Below are positions 30,859 through 42,998 of a stretch of 64,000 nt of DNA, one piece after another. This DNA is from Serpula lacrymans var. lacrymans S7.9. Its lineage: Eukaryota; Basidiomycota; Agaricomycetes; Boletales; Serpulaceae. Both the position numbers and the translations under genes were made by a program. The stretch lies in the NCBI RefSeq assembly GCF_000218685.1, contig NW_006763301.1, forward strand, positions 372,001 through 436,000. Direction: 5' to 3'. The notes beneath the pieces are model-generated. The model did no database searches, was not told the DNA's origin, and was given only the letters and a program-made list of their open reading frames with translations. Position 1 is the first letter of the stretch; each line of letters opens with the position of its first letter.

Positions 30859-31746
30859 ATGGATTCTAAAGCACCGCAGACAGTTGCAAAAGGTGTAGCA
30901 ATTACATGCAAGTCCGTCTATCAAAATATACGAGTGCCCCTTCCACAACTCACTTATTACTTTGGCAGCCACTGCCTGTGCACTTACTTCTGGGCTGTAT
31001 GGTGTAGTGAAAGGCCGTCCACCTGGGGCTTTGTTCCTGCTGTCTGGTGTGAATAGTGGCATCGCAGCTGCTACATTTTTCAGTGCGTAATCAACATCTT
31101 ATCAAGGATGAATGTGTTCATTTTGTGTGCTAGGTATCCGTGAATATATAGTCAGCCCAGCTCTGGTGCTGACGCATCCTGGAAAGCAATACCGGCATCG
31201 TAGAAGTAAACTCGAAGGTGCAGAGCAAGGCGGCCAAGTTCAATATACCCGGACATGGGCTGATTTAAGGATGAACATGCTGCTGGACTCTGGCATCAGT
31301 GGGGCTTTAGCAGGAGGTCTTTTGAATGCATGGAAAAGTTCGTATAGATGTTATGATTTGGTGGTGAGGAATACGCTTACTCACGAAACTTATTTACACT
31401 AGGGGGTAGGCCTGGTATTGTTCCTGGCATGACTACCGGCGCATTACTTTGTGCTGCGTTACAGTGGACTTATAATGAGTTTGGTATCTTGAGGATAAAC
31501 TACGTTGCGCGTTCAAATGCTGCCCTTGTTTCACCACCCCTAGAAATTTTACCACCAATACCTCACGAGACATCATTTACGCCCGAGGTTACATCTCCTG
31601 AAGGGCAATCAGAGTCGCTGCCATTTCTGGAACGGATTTTTTCTAAAATAGGCCACAAGATGACGGACGAAGAATATGCTCGAAGGGTGAAAGCAGCGAA
31701 AGAAGCAGAGGCTAATCAAACAGGTAGTCCAGAAGATAAGATATAA
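30859..31746 (+). CDS. Tim17/Tim22/Tim23-like membrane protein
   Basis: Four exons fit: 30859-30894, 30935-31082, 31134-31341 and 31410-31746. The product of about 240 residues has hydrophobic segments (SLITLAATACALTSGLYGVV, ALFLLSGVNSGIAAATFF) and a Gly-rich pair DSGISGALAGGLLNAW and GIVPGMTTGALLCAALQW that resembles Tim17-family membrane helices. The C-terminal third is charged and likely soluble. Probable location is the mitochondrial inner membrane. I cannot place it in a named subfamily. It ends 83 bp before the convergent WD40 gene. The first intron would be only 40 bp, so the first exon is the least sure part. Confidence 0.65.
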
Positions 31747-31829
31747 ATCACTACAGGAATCCACCTTACACTGCTGATATACATAGATTTACGTTATACT
31801 TTTGCTTATTGAAATTTGATTTCCCACCA

Positions 31830-33223
31830 CTAACTTTTGATCCAAATTTCAACTGCGCCCTTTCCATCCTTGCTAAGACCACCAATGATGATCTGATCAT
31901 CAACAGCTACTAGAGCATTGACTTTGGTAACACACTGTGTTTCATTTGTCCACACTGGGGCTAACGCAAGATTATTGCCAGTGTTACCTTCTAATTCGTG
32001 TTCCACCACTGTTCCAAGCAATGTGCAAGAAAGAAGTGTACGAGGACCAGTAAATGATCTATTTAACAAGATGCTCAGCTGTTGTGACAAGCATGTACAA
32101 GAGATGAGAACCTACACTGCAACTATGGGGCCTTCTGCGATTTTGATGGCTAGCCCGTCTTCGTGCTGCAAACCCTCCCACTTCCGTCTTCTCTTCTTTT
32201 GAGCCCCTTGTTGTCCAGACGGTGATTTTTCACCCCCGATCCCTACCCATATCCTCCCGTCAGCGGTTCCAGCAGAGATGATACCAGACTGCGATACTGA
32301 GGATGACAGTATGAAAGGAGGGGATAGAGATACCCCAGAAGACGGTGGAGGAGCGGCTTGTAAAAGGATCCTGATTAGACAAGATAACGAAAGTAAACGA
32401 AATAACATACTCAGATCAAACCGCGACAGTAACGTTGCTTGATGATAGTCGAAGTGCAGCAGAGCAGAATCAAAACCTCCGCTCACAAGTTCATTGGGTC
32501 TATCTGGGATAAACCGTACTGTCCCGCATATCTGCTTAGGGGTCAGGGGGCGAGAATAGTTATAATCGACACGCATACAGTGTTGTGTTTGGATCTCATT
32601 CGCGTGACCTTTTTCGTGGATAGGTCAAAGGTTCCTACAACCCCTGAGTCTAGGCTAAATGCAATCTCGGTACGTTTGTGATTCAGAGTGAGCTGCCTGA
32701 TGCGCATTAAGGTGAAAATGTGGCTGGAGATAACCATCAGTTACCTCGTTCAGGACGTCTTCATCGTCGGCACCCAGTTCTATCGTCGAGGTTGCGTCAG
32801 ATGACATCAAGATCATTTTGCTGGAGTTCATCGAGAAACTGAAAGCCTGAGATGCCCTTCAATCCCCATTCAAACGTTAGTCTTGAACATTCGTACTCAC
32901 GCGTCGTCCAGAAGCTACCCATAACAAGCCTAAATCCGTATTGCTCCCCTCTTTTAAACATATGATGGACGATACTTCACTCCCCAATCCTCTGATCGCC
33001 TTTTGAACCTTGGGCGAATCGCGGTTGTATACGCGTACAGATCCGTCATCTAACCATACATATTCAATATCGAGTTCAACCAATGACAACAGCACTTACC
33101 TGACCCCGCAAAAATGTGTCCAGAAGGTCCCACAGACAGACATGATATGGATGCAGGAGTCTCTGTTGTCCACTGCAGTGAATACGGTGGTGATGATTCC
33201 ACCTTTTCTACGGCTGTCTCCAT
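31830..33223 (-). CDS. WD40-repeat protein, WDR53-like
   Basis: Starts at the ATG at 33223; the first intron is seen after HIFAGS at 33099. WD-type blades include ISCLSVGPSGHIFAGSDDGSVRVY (split by the intron), LASGR-like LLWVASGRR, AFSLDSGVVGTFDLSTKKV, VRFIPDRPNELVSGGFDSAL and SQSGIISAGTADGRIWVG, with a C-terminal blade ALVAVDDQIIIGGLSKDG. A short basic KKRRRK follows the fourth or fifth blade. The length of about 370 residues and sparse WD signatures resemble WDR53, a possible DDB1-CUL4 adaptor. It is divergent from the GS-like gene (start to start 150 bp). Confidence 0.7.
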
Positions 33224-33372
33224 CGTGTTCCTCTTGAAGCAGCGCGCTCAAGATTACTGGATGTAGCACACAAGCTTAAACGCTACACGTGACTTGGACC
33301 TATCACTTTGACAGTCAGTCGACATAGACTGTGATAAGAAACTCGTATCCAACTCAGAGGAAAATATTCTTG

Positions 33373-35613
33373 ATGGCCGCTACCCAAAATGCACCAAAGA
33401 CCTCAGCGGAATTGGAGAAGTTGTTACACTTTGATATAAAGGTGAAGGTTGCAGGTAAGATAATCTCGTGTTACTGGCTATCAGATTGCCTTTTAAACGC
33501 GTATATGTAGGTATAGATGGTGAGACTGCTTTCATTTCCCAGCTGGACCAACATGGCTAAACTTACAATAGTGGATGGAGTACTCCGTGGAAAGTTCATG
33601 GTATGTCTTTAGGCTATTCGGAAATATGAGGGAGAAATATTTACAATGCCCTGTTCCTCTAGTCGAAAGAGAAGTTCTTGAGTGCGGTATCGTCAGATGG
33701 ATTTGGCTTCTGCAGCGTCATATTGTGGGTAACTTGTTCTCTTGATCACACTCTTAAACTCAATACCCGCTCTTCTTAGTGGATGGGATATCCATGACAC
33801 AGTTTATTCTCGGGAACTGCTTATATCCAACAGAACAAATGGCTATCGCGATATAATTGCAACGATAGATTTGTCCACCTTTCGCCGGATCCCTTGGGAG
33901 AATGATGTGCCCTTCTTCCTGATATATTTCCTTGACCCGGAAACCAAACAGCCACTCTGTGTGGACCCGCGAAGTGTCTTGAGGAGAGCCACAGAAAAGG
34001 CGAAAGCCGTAGGTTTGAAATGTATCGCAGGTGCCGAATATGAGGTTAGAAACATGTATACATCATTAAAACCCCTTTGATATCTCTTGACTAGTACTTC
34101 AACTTCAAAGGTACTGCTACCCGTAAAACGCAGACGATCTCTTGACGCTTGACATTTCCATCCAGAGACTCCAGGTTCGGCGGCTGAAAAGAAGTTCACG
34201 GACCTGCAACCACTGACACCCGGCAGTAAGCGTCGGTACATGACGCATTTATTCATTCGTGCTGACAGCTAGGTTCACAGTGCACGGGTACTCACTGCTC
34301 CGCACACAGTTGAATAACGAGTATTTCCATGAGCTGTTTGACGAAGGCGCTAAGTTCGGAGTGGACATAGAAGGACATCGTATGGTGCCTTTATCTTATA
34401 ATAATTTATACAATTCCCTGACCAGACAACACTTGCAGACACTGAAACAGGCCCAGGCGTTTATGAGACCGCGTTGGCGTACACGTCTGCGCTAAGGATG
34501 GCTGATAATGCCATACTATTCAAGTTCCTGGCAAAGAGCATCGGTATGCGACGAGGAGTCATACCAAGTTTTATGGCTAAACCTTGGGGAAATGTCAGTA
34601 TGTGTATACAACGTTCCGGCATATGCTAACGACGTCATTGGTAGCTTCCAGGCTGTAGCGGGTATGTTTTATCTAGGATGCTCATAGACACAATTTCATA
34701 CTTATTCGTTCCATGTATAGACATGTGCATGTATCATTGCGAGACGCTTCAGGACGCAATGCTTTCGCTGTATCCGGTGCTGAACTGAAGACAGGCAGAA
34801 GTGGTGCTGCATACAAAGACACTGAATTCATCAGTCAAGAGGCGGAATGGTTTCTTGCTGGAATATTGGACGGTATAGCCGATGGTGCGTCATATATATC
34901 AGCATCTGCGACCAGCATGACTCTTACACAAGCGTACATATAGTCATGCCGATGGTAGTTATTCTCCATATCGTTGATAATTCACGAGACCTGATGATTG
35001 ACAGCTTGTCCCGACGATCAATGGCTACAAACGTCTGGTGGGCGGAGAGGCATACTGGGCCCCAAATGCAATAACATATGGCTATGATTCTCGTGCAGCA
35101 TCTGTTCGCATTATTTCTCCCCCGTCTGTTCCTCCTACAGCAACTAGATTCGAAGTGAGGGTTCCTGGAGCCGACATGAACCCATATTTTGCGCTTAGCG
35201 CTATTTTCTTACTGGGACTGAGAGGAATTGAAAAGAAGATGAAATTACCGGGACCACCCCTCAGTCACTTCACGCCAGAGGATAAGAAGAAGGGCAAGGT
35301 ATGAAAATAGCACAGCTATAAACATAGTCGTAACTGAGTGGCTGGCCATTTTTAACTTGCTCTGTATACCCAGATTGCCATGCTGCCCACTTCTTTAGAG
35401 GAGGCTACGAGGAGAATGATGAGAGCTGACAGCATCGCTCGCGATGAACAAGTTTTTGGGGATGACTTTGTAGAGCATTTCGGTGGCACAAGGGAACACG
35501 AAGTGAAGACGTGGAACGAAGCAGTCACCAACTGGGAAGGTATGTACTAACCTTTTGTTTTCTCCGTCTCACCTGACACTATATCAGTCGAACGATACCT
35601 GGAACTGGCGTAG
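33373..35613 (+). CDS. Glutamine-synthetase family enzyme
   Basis: A multi-exon gene, ATG at 33373 (MAATQNAPKTSAELEKLLHF). Glutamine synthetase signatures appear in order: FGFCSVI then GWDIHDTVYSRELL, the beta-grasp domain with RRIPWENDVPFFLIYFLD, then ETGPGVYETALAYTSAL, GVIPSFMAKPWGN, HMHVSLRD (catalytic GS motif), GGEAYWAPNAITYGYDSRAA and FEVRVPGADMNPYFALSAIF. The C-terminus ends VERYLELA. The N-terminal part differs from canonical eukaryotic GS, so it is closer to the GS-like proteins (FluG C-terminal or gamma-glutamyl-polyamine synthetase type) than to the main ammonia-assimilating enzyme. The substrate is uncertain. Confidence 0.85.
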
Positions 35614-35749
35614 ATTGGTGTTGTACATCCGTATTGTCCATACGTCCGATTCATTCATATCCTTGGAAGTGTAATCATACAAACCTGTCTACTGTTCACC
35701 ATAACTGTCTCTAATTATCACATATTCTGAGTACCATTTCTTTGACACT

Positions 35750-36691
35750 CTAAGCCTGCGCGGCTTTGTCACGAACGGTGTGGAACCATTTGAGGAAGTG
35801 CGGAACATCCTAAGGCAAGGACAAAAATCAATATGTTGGATGAACTTATTGGCAGCACATGGACTGACCGCTGATATCTGGCCAGGCATACTTGATTCGG
35901 CGATGAATTGGGGAATGTTGCCTCCTGGGGAGCTAGATGTAGCCATACGCCATTCTACTTTGCCGTTCTCGAGCTCCAAGAGACGTTCAACTGATACATA
36001 TCGTCCTTTCGTGCCCTTTTCCTCGATCTTAGCAAGCTCTTCATCCCCAGGACCAGACAAGTCCATGGGTATGGAGACAATGAGTCTGTAGTATGCAATA
36101 CGTCAAGACCCGACGAAGAGAATGAACTGGGAGAACCCACCCAGTCTTTGGAGACGACTGGCTCACATAGGTGGTTTGCAAGACTGTGAAGATTCGTGGG
36201 GAGACCGGCGGAGGGAAAGTGTAGTACAGTGTCCAAATAGACTGTGTAGGAGAAATCTGTTTCACTTCAGCTATTTTCTTGATCTGATCAATGAACCTTT
36301 GGGATCTCAATTAATATTATGCTTCATGAAAGCATCCAGACGACCCACTCTTTCTCGTTCTGAGCCTTATTCTGGCCTAGTTTGCTCCAAAATTCGTCAA
36401 AGGTTGCATCTTCTGATGTATGCTCGCTCAGTCTGCAATGCCAGTTCGCTCCGTCGCCAGGACCTTTCGGGCGGGAATACGTCTGAACGGTGTCCTTCGC
36501 GAAGGATTTGCCCTTCTTCCATGTTTTCGTCGATTCGATGAGCTCGTTGGCGAGAGCAAGGATGGTCTCTTCCGATGGGATGTCTTTGTTACGCGAGGCT
36601 CAGTTTCAAAAGGCCCGCCTAAGAGGCCACATTTGTAGGTTGTTTACTTACCAGCAGGTCTTACAGGAGTAATAGTGAGCTTATACGACAT
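35750..36691 (-). CDS. DUF3074 (START-like) domain protein
   Basis: ATG at 36691 (MSYKLTITPVRPA), five or so exons. Readable exons give KDIPSEETILALANELIEST, FAKDTVQTYSRPKGPGDGAN, FDEFWSKLGQNKAQNEKEW, YTFPPPVSPRIFTVLQTTYV, LIVSIPMDLSGPGDEELAKI, EEKGTKGRYVSVERLLELEN and VPHFLKWFHTVRDKAAQA. This is the order of the fungal DUF3074 family, predicted to fold like START lipid-binding domains. The length of about 260 residues is usual. It is convergent with the GS-like gene. Confidence 0.8.
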
Positions 36692-36963
36692 ATTTGGGAT
36701 GATAGTATAATAGACAAGTGGCGGGAATGAAGGACGTTCAAAATGGCACTCAGTAATCCCAGTGGTTCCATTTACAACTAAAAATAATATAGATGTCTAC
36801 CATCAGGCCGTAGTAAAGTTCTTTCGATGTCCTGTGCGAAAGCACAGATAATGCAACTTTACAAGGTCCGGTGGTTCCAGCAAGTGCTGGGAACCTGGGA
36901 TCCGCCCCATAGCCGGTGAACAAGAGCGGGGTCGATGCGGGGGGTTTTACAGAGACCGACAGA

Positions 36964-37570
36964 CTAGACAGATGCTTGTATTGGCTTGTTGCTCTTCGCA
37001 ACAGCGTTCAGATCGACGAGACCGAGGTGACGACTGCGTCCCAGGGCTAGCTCATCTCTAGGTAGCGTTTCTCCTCTGTTCAAGACCACACCGACGAACT
37101 TGCGGTGACCACGCAACCATTTTTCGCGGTAGAAGCGCACGAAGCCCGGAGTGACTGCATATATTGTATGGTCGCGACCAATTTTCACCTAACAAAAGAT
37201 AGTTGTGAGTATATGCCTTGTGCGCTGTTGTTAAACAAGTACGTTTTGACCCGGATGGAACTGTGTACCACGCTGGCGGACAATTATATTGCCTGGAATG
37301 ACATACTGGTCTGAAAAATGAATTGAGCTTTGTTATGCTGAACAAAGTGTTTATTGTGACTTGCCTGAGAACTTCTTGACACCTAGACGTTTTCCAGGTG
37401 AACCACCGTGATTGCGTACTGTACCCCCAGCCCGCTTTGTAGCGGTACGCACGGACCCTTGAAAAGTGTGAGCTATGACCCAAAAGACAAGAAAAATGGA
37501 CCAGAGAAACCGTACCAAGCGCTGAGAAAGGACTTTTTGCAGCCTCTATGCAACGGGAAAAGAAAGACAT
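36964..37570 (-). CDS. MRP7: Mitochondrial large-subunit ribosomal protein bL27m
   Basis: Four exons, ATG at 37570 ([20 protein letters not shown], a likely mitochondrial presequence). The conserved bL27 core is clear: [60 protein letters not shown], then a C-terminal extension typical of fungi. bL27 sits at the peptidyl transferase centre. The intron after KKFS begins with GC instead of GT (element strand TCAG|GCAAGT). It is divergent from SKP1 with 217 bp between starts. The yeast homologue is MRP7. Confidence 0.92.
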
Positions 37571-37787
37571 GGTATTAGTGTATTATGCACTGACCAGTCT
37601 TGCTGGTTGTATAAGCGGAACAAAACTGAACGGCGCCACAGGCCGTTATCGCCGTGAGTCAGCTTGGGCCACGCCTCACCGCACAAAACTTGAGCGGTCT
37701 CCCTCGCTTTTAACAGAGCATTTCCCCCTAGTGCCACCCATCCAACCAACCTTACATTTGCTGTATAGCCCTTATCGCATCTCAAAC

Positions 37788-38558
37788 ATGGTCAATCTCG
37801 TCACCTCCGATAACGAGCAATTCCATGCCGAGAAAGAGGTTGTCGAGCGCAGCGTGCTGATTAAAAACATGCTTGAAGGTGATTGTCTTGTCTCGAGACG
37901 CTTGCTCTGGCTTTATTGACCTTTCTCATAGATGTTGGCGAAAGCGATCAGCCAATCCCTTTGCCCAACGTGTCGTCCAGCGTGCTGAAGAAGGTACTTT
38001 ATTCACTGTCCCGCAGCTCCATGCCACCCCCCGCCTCCTCTCTGACATATCTATCGATCTCCTAGGTTTTGGAGTACTGCGAGCACCATCGTGGCGAACC
38101 TCTTCCAAGTGCAGATGCTGATCAAAACCAGGACGAGACTCGCAAGCGAACAACAGACATCAGCGAATGGGACCAGAAATTCATCACTGTTGATCAGGAG
38201 ATGCTATTCGAAATTATCCTGGCAGCTAACTATCTTGACATTAAGTCATTGCTGTGAGTTATCCTAACCTACTACACAATCCCCCTTTACTCATATTGTC
38301 TCAGCGATGTTGGTTGCAAGACTGTTGCAAACATGATCAAGGGTAAGACTCCAGAAGAGATTCGAAAATTGTTCAACATCGTCAACGATTTCACACCTGA
38401 GGAGGAGGTAAGTTGTATCTATTCAGCCTTCTATCGCTCTGACTCACTTTATCGAAACCAGGCACAAATCAAGAAGGAAAACGTAAGTCTGGGCTGTGCC
38501 ATTGGTGGTATTTGTACTCACAGCTCCCTTTATACAGGAATGGGCTGAAGATCGGTGA
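37788..38558 (+). CDS. SKP1: SKP1, SCF ubiquitin-ligase adaptor
   Basis: Six exons: 37788-37878, 37932-37993, 38066-38253, 38305-38407, 38462-38482 and 38538-38558. The product has the Skp1 BTB/POZ start ([20 protein letters not shown]), [20 protein letters not shown], the helix [40 protein letters not shown] and [20 protein letters not shown], and ends NEWAEDR. The F-box-binding C-terminal helices are complete and the size of about 160 residues is standard. It links cullin-1 to F-box proteins. Confidence 0.96.
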
Positions 38559-38976
38559 AGAATTTATGTCGTAGACCGTGACTATATCAGTATCACTCTG
38601 CTATTCCGCCACACGTTGGCGTTGTGTTTGTTATCAGAATTTTTCTTTTTCATTGTGTAATCTTCACGACACCAATTGTCCCTTCGTCCCATGCCAAATG
38701 ATTAATAAATCAATGTACAGCACATGAACCCTTGATTCAGCAAAGAAGTGAGTTGCTGAATGAGCTAAGCGCTAAATATGAGCGCTGCAAGCCTGGACCC
38801 ACAGAAGTCTCAAGCGCTTGCGATTACATAATCGCCCTTTGTGATGCCGTGACCTACTGCTTTTCCAAGGTAGAACACTACCATACGACTGAAATCCTAA
38901 TAAAGCGTCCTAGTGCTGTAGCATGCAAGCCCTGGCTTGAATTATCCCATCCTAGCATACGAATTCTCCTCATTAC
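38559..38976. other. Intergenic between SKP1 and capping enzyme
   Basis: Holds the SKP1 3' end, including an AATAAAT at about 38704, and the promoter of the next gene. The open frame at 38732-39112 is a shadow. Confidence 0.5.
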
Positions 38977-40848
38977 ATGCCACGAGTTCCCGATATACCA
39001 GGAAAACCCGTTCAGCGCCATTCTGAGCAGGAGTTATGGCTCAAAAGTCATGTGGCAAGGCTTTGTGGACTTGGGCTTGATCATGATCGGTGCGTTCCTG
39101 GCCTTTTACTGATTAGACTGCACCCATATTAATGCCCTTTATGGCCTTTAAGGTTTCCTGGCAGCCAGCCTGTGAGTTTTGGAATGAAAGATCTTGGAAA
39201 GCTGGAGGCGCAAGAGTGAGTGGCGTCAAAGCCAGGCGGAAAGTAACCCTTGACATGTGTTCCCCCCAGCTACTGGGTTTGCGAGAAATCCGATGGTGTG
39301 CGTGTATTATTTCTCGTCCAAACGGACCTTTCGTCAAATACACAGACTATCTACTTGGTATGCACTCTCGTTGCTTCCGATACTGTCCGCTTATAGACTG
39401 CCCAAAAGATCGACAGGCGCAACATCTACTACGAACTGGCGGGATTCTTTTTCCCCCATCACGCAGATCCCAGAGGTCCCCTAAAAGATACTTTAGTGGA
39501 TGGCGAACTAGTCATTGACACTGACCCCCGCACCGCAAAGGTTCGTATATCCATATCTATGCTATGGTGTTAACTCAAAACTTGACGCTACCCTCAGGAA
39601 ACCCTTCGATTTTTAGCCTTTGATTGCCTCGTAGTTGACGAGCAGAACGTCATGTCCAGACCACTTGACAAACGCTATGGAGTACGTTATACCTCCCGTG
39701 AAAGAACGAAATAAAGTAGGCTAATGTTCGATTCAGAGATTGAAAGACTACTTCTACAAGCCGTACTCTAAGATGATAGTTGATCTTCCTCATATGGCTG
39801 CTCGTCAGCCCTTCGAGTACGCATCAAACTCTCCAATGCTTCCCCTCATACTCAATCAATTTTCTAGGATCAAAGTGAAAGAAATTAATGCCTCTTACGG
39901 TATAGAGAAAATATTCAACGTCGACATTCCCGCACTCCAACACGGCAACGACGGTCTGATCTACACATGCGTTAATGCTCCCTATAAAGCCGGTACTGAT
40001 GAGAATGTGTGAGTAACTACTTAGCGTATATTTTGTCTATTTAAACCTTATTTTTCTTTTTTTATCAAGACTCAAATGGAAGCCCCCATCAGAAAACTCC
40101 ATTGACTTTAAACTGGTTCTCCGTTTCCCACCATTGAGTTCAAATCCTAACAAACCGGACTACCGTTCAAAACCTTTTTTTGGCTTGCAAATATATTGTG
40201 GCGACGAACGCGGTACGCCCAAATACGAGCCGTACGACGAACTATATGTAGAAGATGAAGAATGGGAAAAGTCAGTTTTTCGCTTCCTCGGTTTCCTTTT
40301 CCTTCTTCTAAAGATAGCTGATTTTCACTCCGCCCGCACTAAACAGGATGAAACTGTCAGAAGAACAGTTTGATGATCGAATAGTGGAGGTGCACTGGAA
40401 TCCGGACATATCTCGCTGGCGACTTATGCGGTTCCGAGATGACAAGCAAAACGGGAATTATCGCACTGTGGTGGAAAATATCATTCAGAGTATCCTTGAT
40501 GGCGTCGAGAAAGAAACTGTAAGCCTCGAGCTGAAAATTGTGCTTCACTGTCAAAACAAACCTGACTTGCCGACCCGATAGCTTCTTGTGCGGTCGAATT
40601 CCATTCGCAGCGCCTGGAAAGCAAGACTTGCTCAACCTCAACAACCAACTCCTGCAGCTGCCCCACCGTCGCGAGGGCCTTCTGCATTTCGTTCACCTGT
40701 CACGGACTCTGCACATCCCCGCCCATCGCACTCCGGACCGGTTGTACATCCACCACCACCTGAAGTCAGCCTCCGATATGGTCCCATTGCTACATCACGT
40801 TGGAGCAGAGTTGCCGGTCCGTCAATGGTAGCTGGAATGTATCGTTAG
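38977..40848 (+). CDS. CEG1: mRNA-capping enzyme guanylyltransferase subunit
   Basis: ATG at 38977 (MPRVPDIPGKPVQRHSEQEL). The nucleotidyltransferase motif I EKSDGVRVLFL contains the lysine that takes GMP. Later motifs: RRNIYYELAG, LVDGELVID, LRFLAFDCLVVD, GLIYTCVNAPYKAGTD and LKWKPPSENSIDFKL, then an OB-fold domain ending in WRLMRFRDDKQNGN and TVVENIIQSI. A Pro-rich tail of about 85 residues follows (PQQPTPAAAPPSRGPS). It caps nascent RNA polymerase II transcripts in the nucleus. About nine exons with short GT-AG introns. Confidence 0.93.
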
Positions 40849-40985
40849 ATCCTCATCGCTTCCTTTCCTCATTGCGTCACCCATCCACCAGCCTACATAC
40901 AAGTTTCGCTCTAATGATTCAACGTCTACTTCGCGAGCTAGCTTCCAAGCGACTGCCCGCCGTGTCTCGCCTATGCCTATAGTAA

Positions 40986-41330
40986 TCATGGTAATCGCTT
41001 TCCACCTTGCCATATGCACTTATCCCACTCTCTTTGTACAACCCCCTTGGTGGCTGCGCACCCACTCGTCATCCGGCCGCGTCGCGTATCTCGTTCTCGC
41101 ATCTTCCGCTGTGCAAATCGGTGAAATTTCTCCTTGATAATGTGGTCAGTCGGGCTTTGCGGGTCTTGCTCGTCTTCTGAATCACCGGTATCAGTCTCCT
41201 AATAGTTTTCTGCACCCGGATGCACTCACATCGGGTGGCTCGAGTGATGGAGCGAAATGGAACCGCTGAAGATAGTGGATTGTGATAATTAGCTTTACGG
41301 TGTCTCATGCTGTGTTACTTACTACGTAGG
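40986..41330 (-). CDS. Possible small gene, 3' exons only
   Basis: After removing an intron (GTGAGT...CTATTAG at about 41200-41230) the minus strand reads RFHFAPSLEPPD then ETDTGDSEDEQDPQSPTDHI, IKEKFHRFAQRKMRERDTRR and a short tail ending in TGA at 40986. Acidic then basic helical composition with a plausible splice acceptor suggests real coding. I could not find a convincing start exon, and I do not recognise the protein. Confidence 0.35.
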
Positions 41331-42242
41331 AGCTATTAAGAATCTAGAAACCGATAGTTCCTGGAAACGAACTAGTGATGAGCCTTCCTCTCGGTGTTCT
41401 CTTTCGTTATCAAAAACCAAAATGTATTTCAAAAAAAAACAATTTATGGCGTACAATACTGAGACAGAACTGTACGTGAAGAAGGGGACCAAGAACAACA
41501 AGACTTCGTAAAGGCGTCGTGGCGAGTGTCGTGAGCGAGAAAGCGCTTTTGAGAGCAAGGTGGAAGAAAGCAGAGGAAGAGTATATGCATGTCTAGTCGT
41601 TACAGAGAATGATGAGGAATTACACTAACTATACCGGAACTCTTTTGGAGAAAGTGAGGTTTGAGGGAGAACATATGGAGTGAAAGAAACAAGAATAAGA
41701 CGGGGGGAGGAAAAAGAAGAAGAAAAAGGTGTAATGGACAATGATATAAACAAAATATATGCACGGGCGTGAAGAGGCGTCAGATAGGCGTGAAGGAAAC
41801 CAACACCAAAGAACCAGCGAAGCTTAAGGTCTTGTAAAGTAAAAGCCTGAATCTGTAGATGAAGACCATTTTCTTCAAAGATATACGCGTGACTGTCGTA
41901 TTAGAAATCGTTAGAGAAAGAAATGCGTTGAATAAACAAAGAATATGGATATGCAAGAAACCAGGTAAATTGCAGGTGAGAATATTTTTTTTGGAAATGA
42001 ATATAAATGGATAAATGGGTAGAACAAATTGGATTTATGAACAGAGAGGATTGGTTGATGGAGTGATGACCGAGCAATGGATCGGTCATGGACAAGGTCG
42101 CGCGTGATGGTAGATTGTGCTTGTTGCCCGAGCGCAGCTTCAAGTGAAGGGGGGTGCGACGTCGTTTTTGATGGATGGAAACAAACATGAGATGGTCTTG
42201 TGACCCCAGGAATGTAGATGAAGATAAGATTGGGCGACATCT
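41331..42242. other. Intergenic, no gene supported
   Basis: Purine-rich on the plus strand around 41650-41740. Nothing else of note was seen; probably 3' sequence of the gene at 42243-42998. Confidence 0.4.
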
Positions 42243-42998
42243 TTAGCGAAAAAGATGATCGTCGAGAGAGAACGAGCTTCCGAGATCGGCGAAGTGGTCG
42301 AAGCCACCGAAAGACTGGGAGCGGGTTGAGGACAGGGCAGGCGCTGCTCTGATGGTGGGGCGCAAGAGAGGGGATGGGGGGTGAGCGAATGGAACACCGA
42401 CATGGGTGAAGGCTAATGGGGAATCGAGCACGCTAAGACGAATAGCCTCGAGGGGGGTCTCTGATGCCTCTGGAGTAGATTCCAGAGAAGAGAAGGAAGA
42501 ATCCCGGCCATGGCGCCGCCTTGTAGGACTGCGAGGTGCAATAGACAAGGCTGCGAACTGAGTGGTAGGCAAGGCATACTGAAGACACAGACATGAGCAC
42601 TGGTATTGGTGAGTGGTAGCGTGAGAAGGACAAACCTCTTGTGAGCGTGAGATGTCAAAAGTGTGCAGAGACCACATCAGTGGTGTCTGCGGGAGATCTG
42701 GGCCTCCACCAGCAGAGAAATCTGGGACGTTGACGTCGTCAGCGAGAGTGACGGAGTCGTGGTTCTGTGCATCGTCCTGGGGGTGGTCCTCCTGTCCGTG
42801 AGGAGCGTCGAGGTCGAGCTGGCCGTCTGCCACCCGCCACCACTCGATGTCGGCGAGCACCCTGCGGGTGGACGTCTCTGAGCCCGATGAGCGACGATGG
42901 CCGTGAGGGCGGGTGCGGGTGCTCGCAGCAGAGACTGGTGGAGGATAGGGCGACGAACGAACAGAGGGGGAAGAGAAGGAACGGCGAAGGGAGGGCAT
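42243..42998 (-). CDS. Ser/Pro-rich hypothetical protein
   Basis: The open frame extends from 43154, but ATG at 42998 (MPSLRRSFSSPSVRSSPYPP) looks the best start because the upstream part resembles untranslated sequence. It holds RRVLADIEWWRVADGQ, an acidic patch, TPLMWSLHTFDISR, then Ser/Arg-rich repeats of SPTRRRHGRDSSFSSLEST type and a C-terminal FDHFADLGSSFSLDDHLF. A 57-bp GTTTGT...TTCAG stretch near 42570-42630 may be an intron that does not break the frame. No known domain. Possible phosphoprotein. Confidence 0.55.
   Translation of the reverse strand: MPSLRRSFSSPSVRSSPYPPPVSAASTRTRPHGHRRSSGSETSTRRVLADIEWWRVADGQLDLDAPHGQEDHPQDDAQNHDSVTLADDVNVPDFSAGGGPDLPQTPLMWSLHTFDISRSQEVCPSHATTHQYQCSCLCLQYALPTTQFAALSIAPRSPTRRRHGRDSSFSSLESTPEASETPLEAIRLSVLDSPLAFTHVGVPFAHPPSPLLRPTIRAAPALSSTRSQSFGGFDHFADLGSSFSLDDHLFR

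Noticed and set aside
38732..39112. 126-codon ORF between SKP1 and the capping enzyme
   Set aside because: It is out of frame with the clear capping-enzyme first exon (ATG at 38977) and has no recognisable content.
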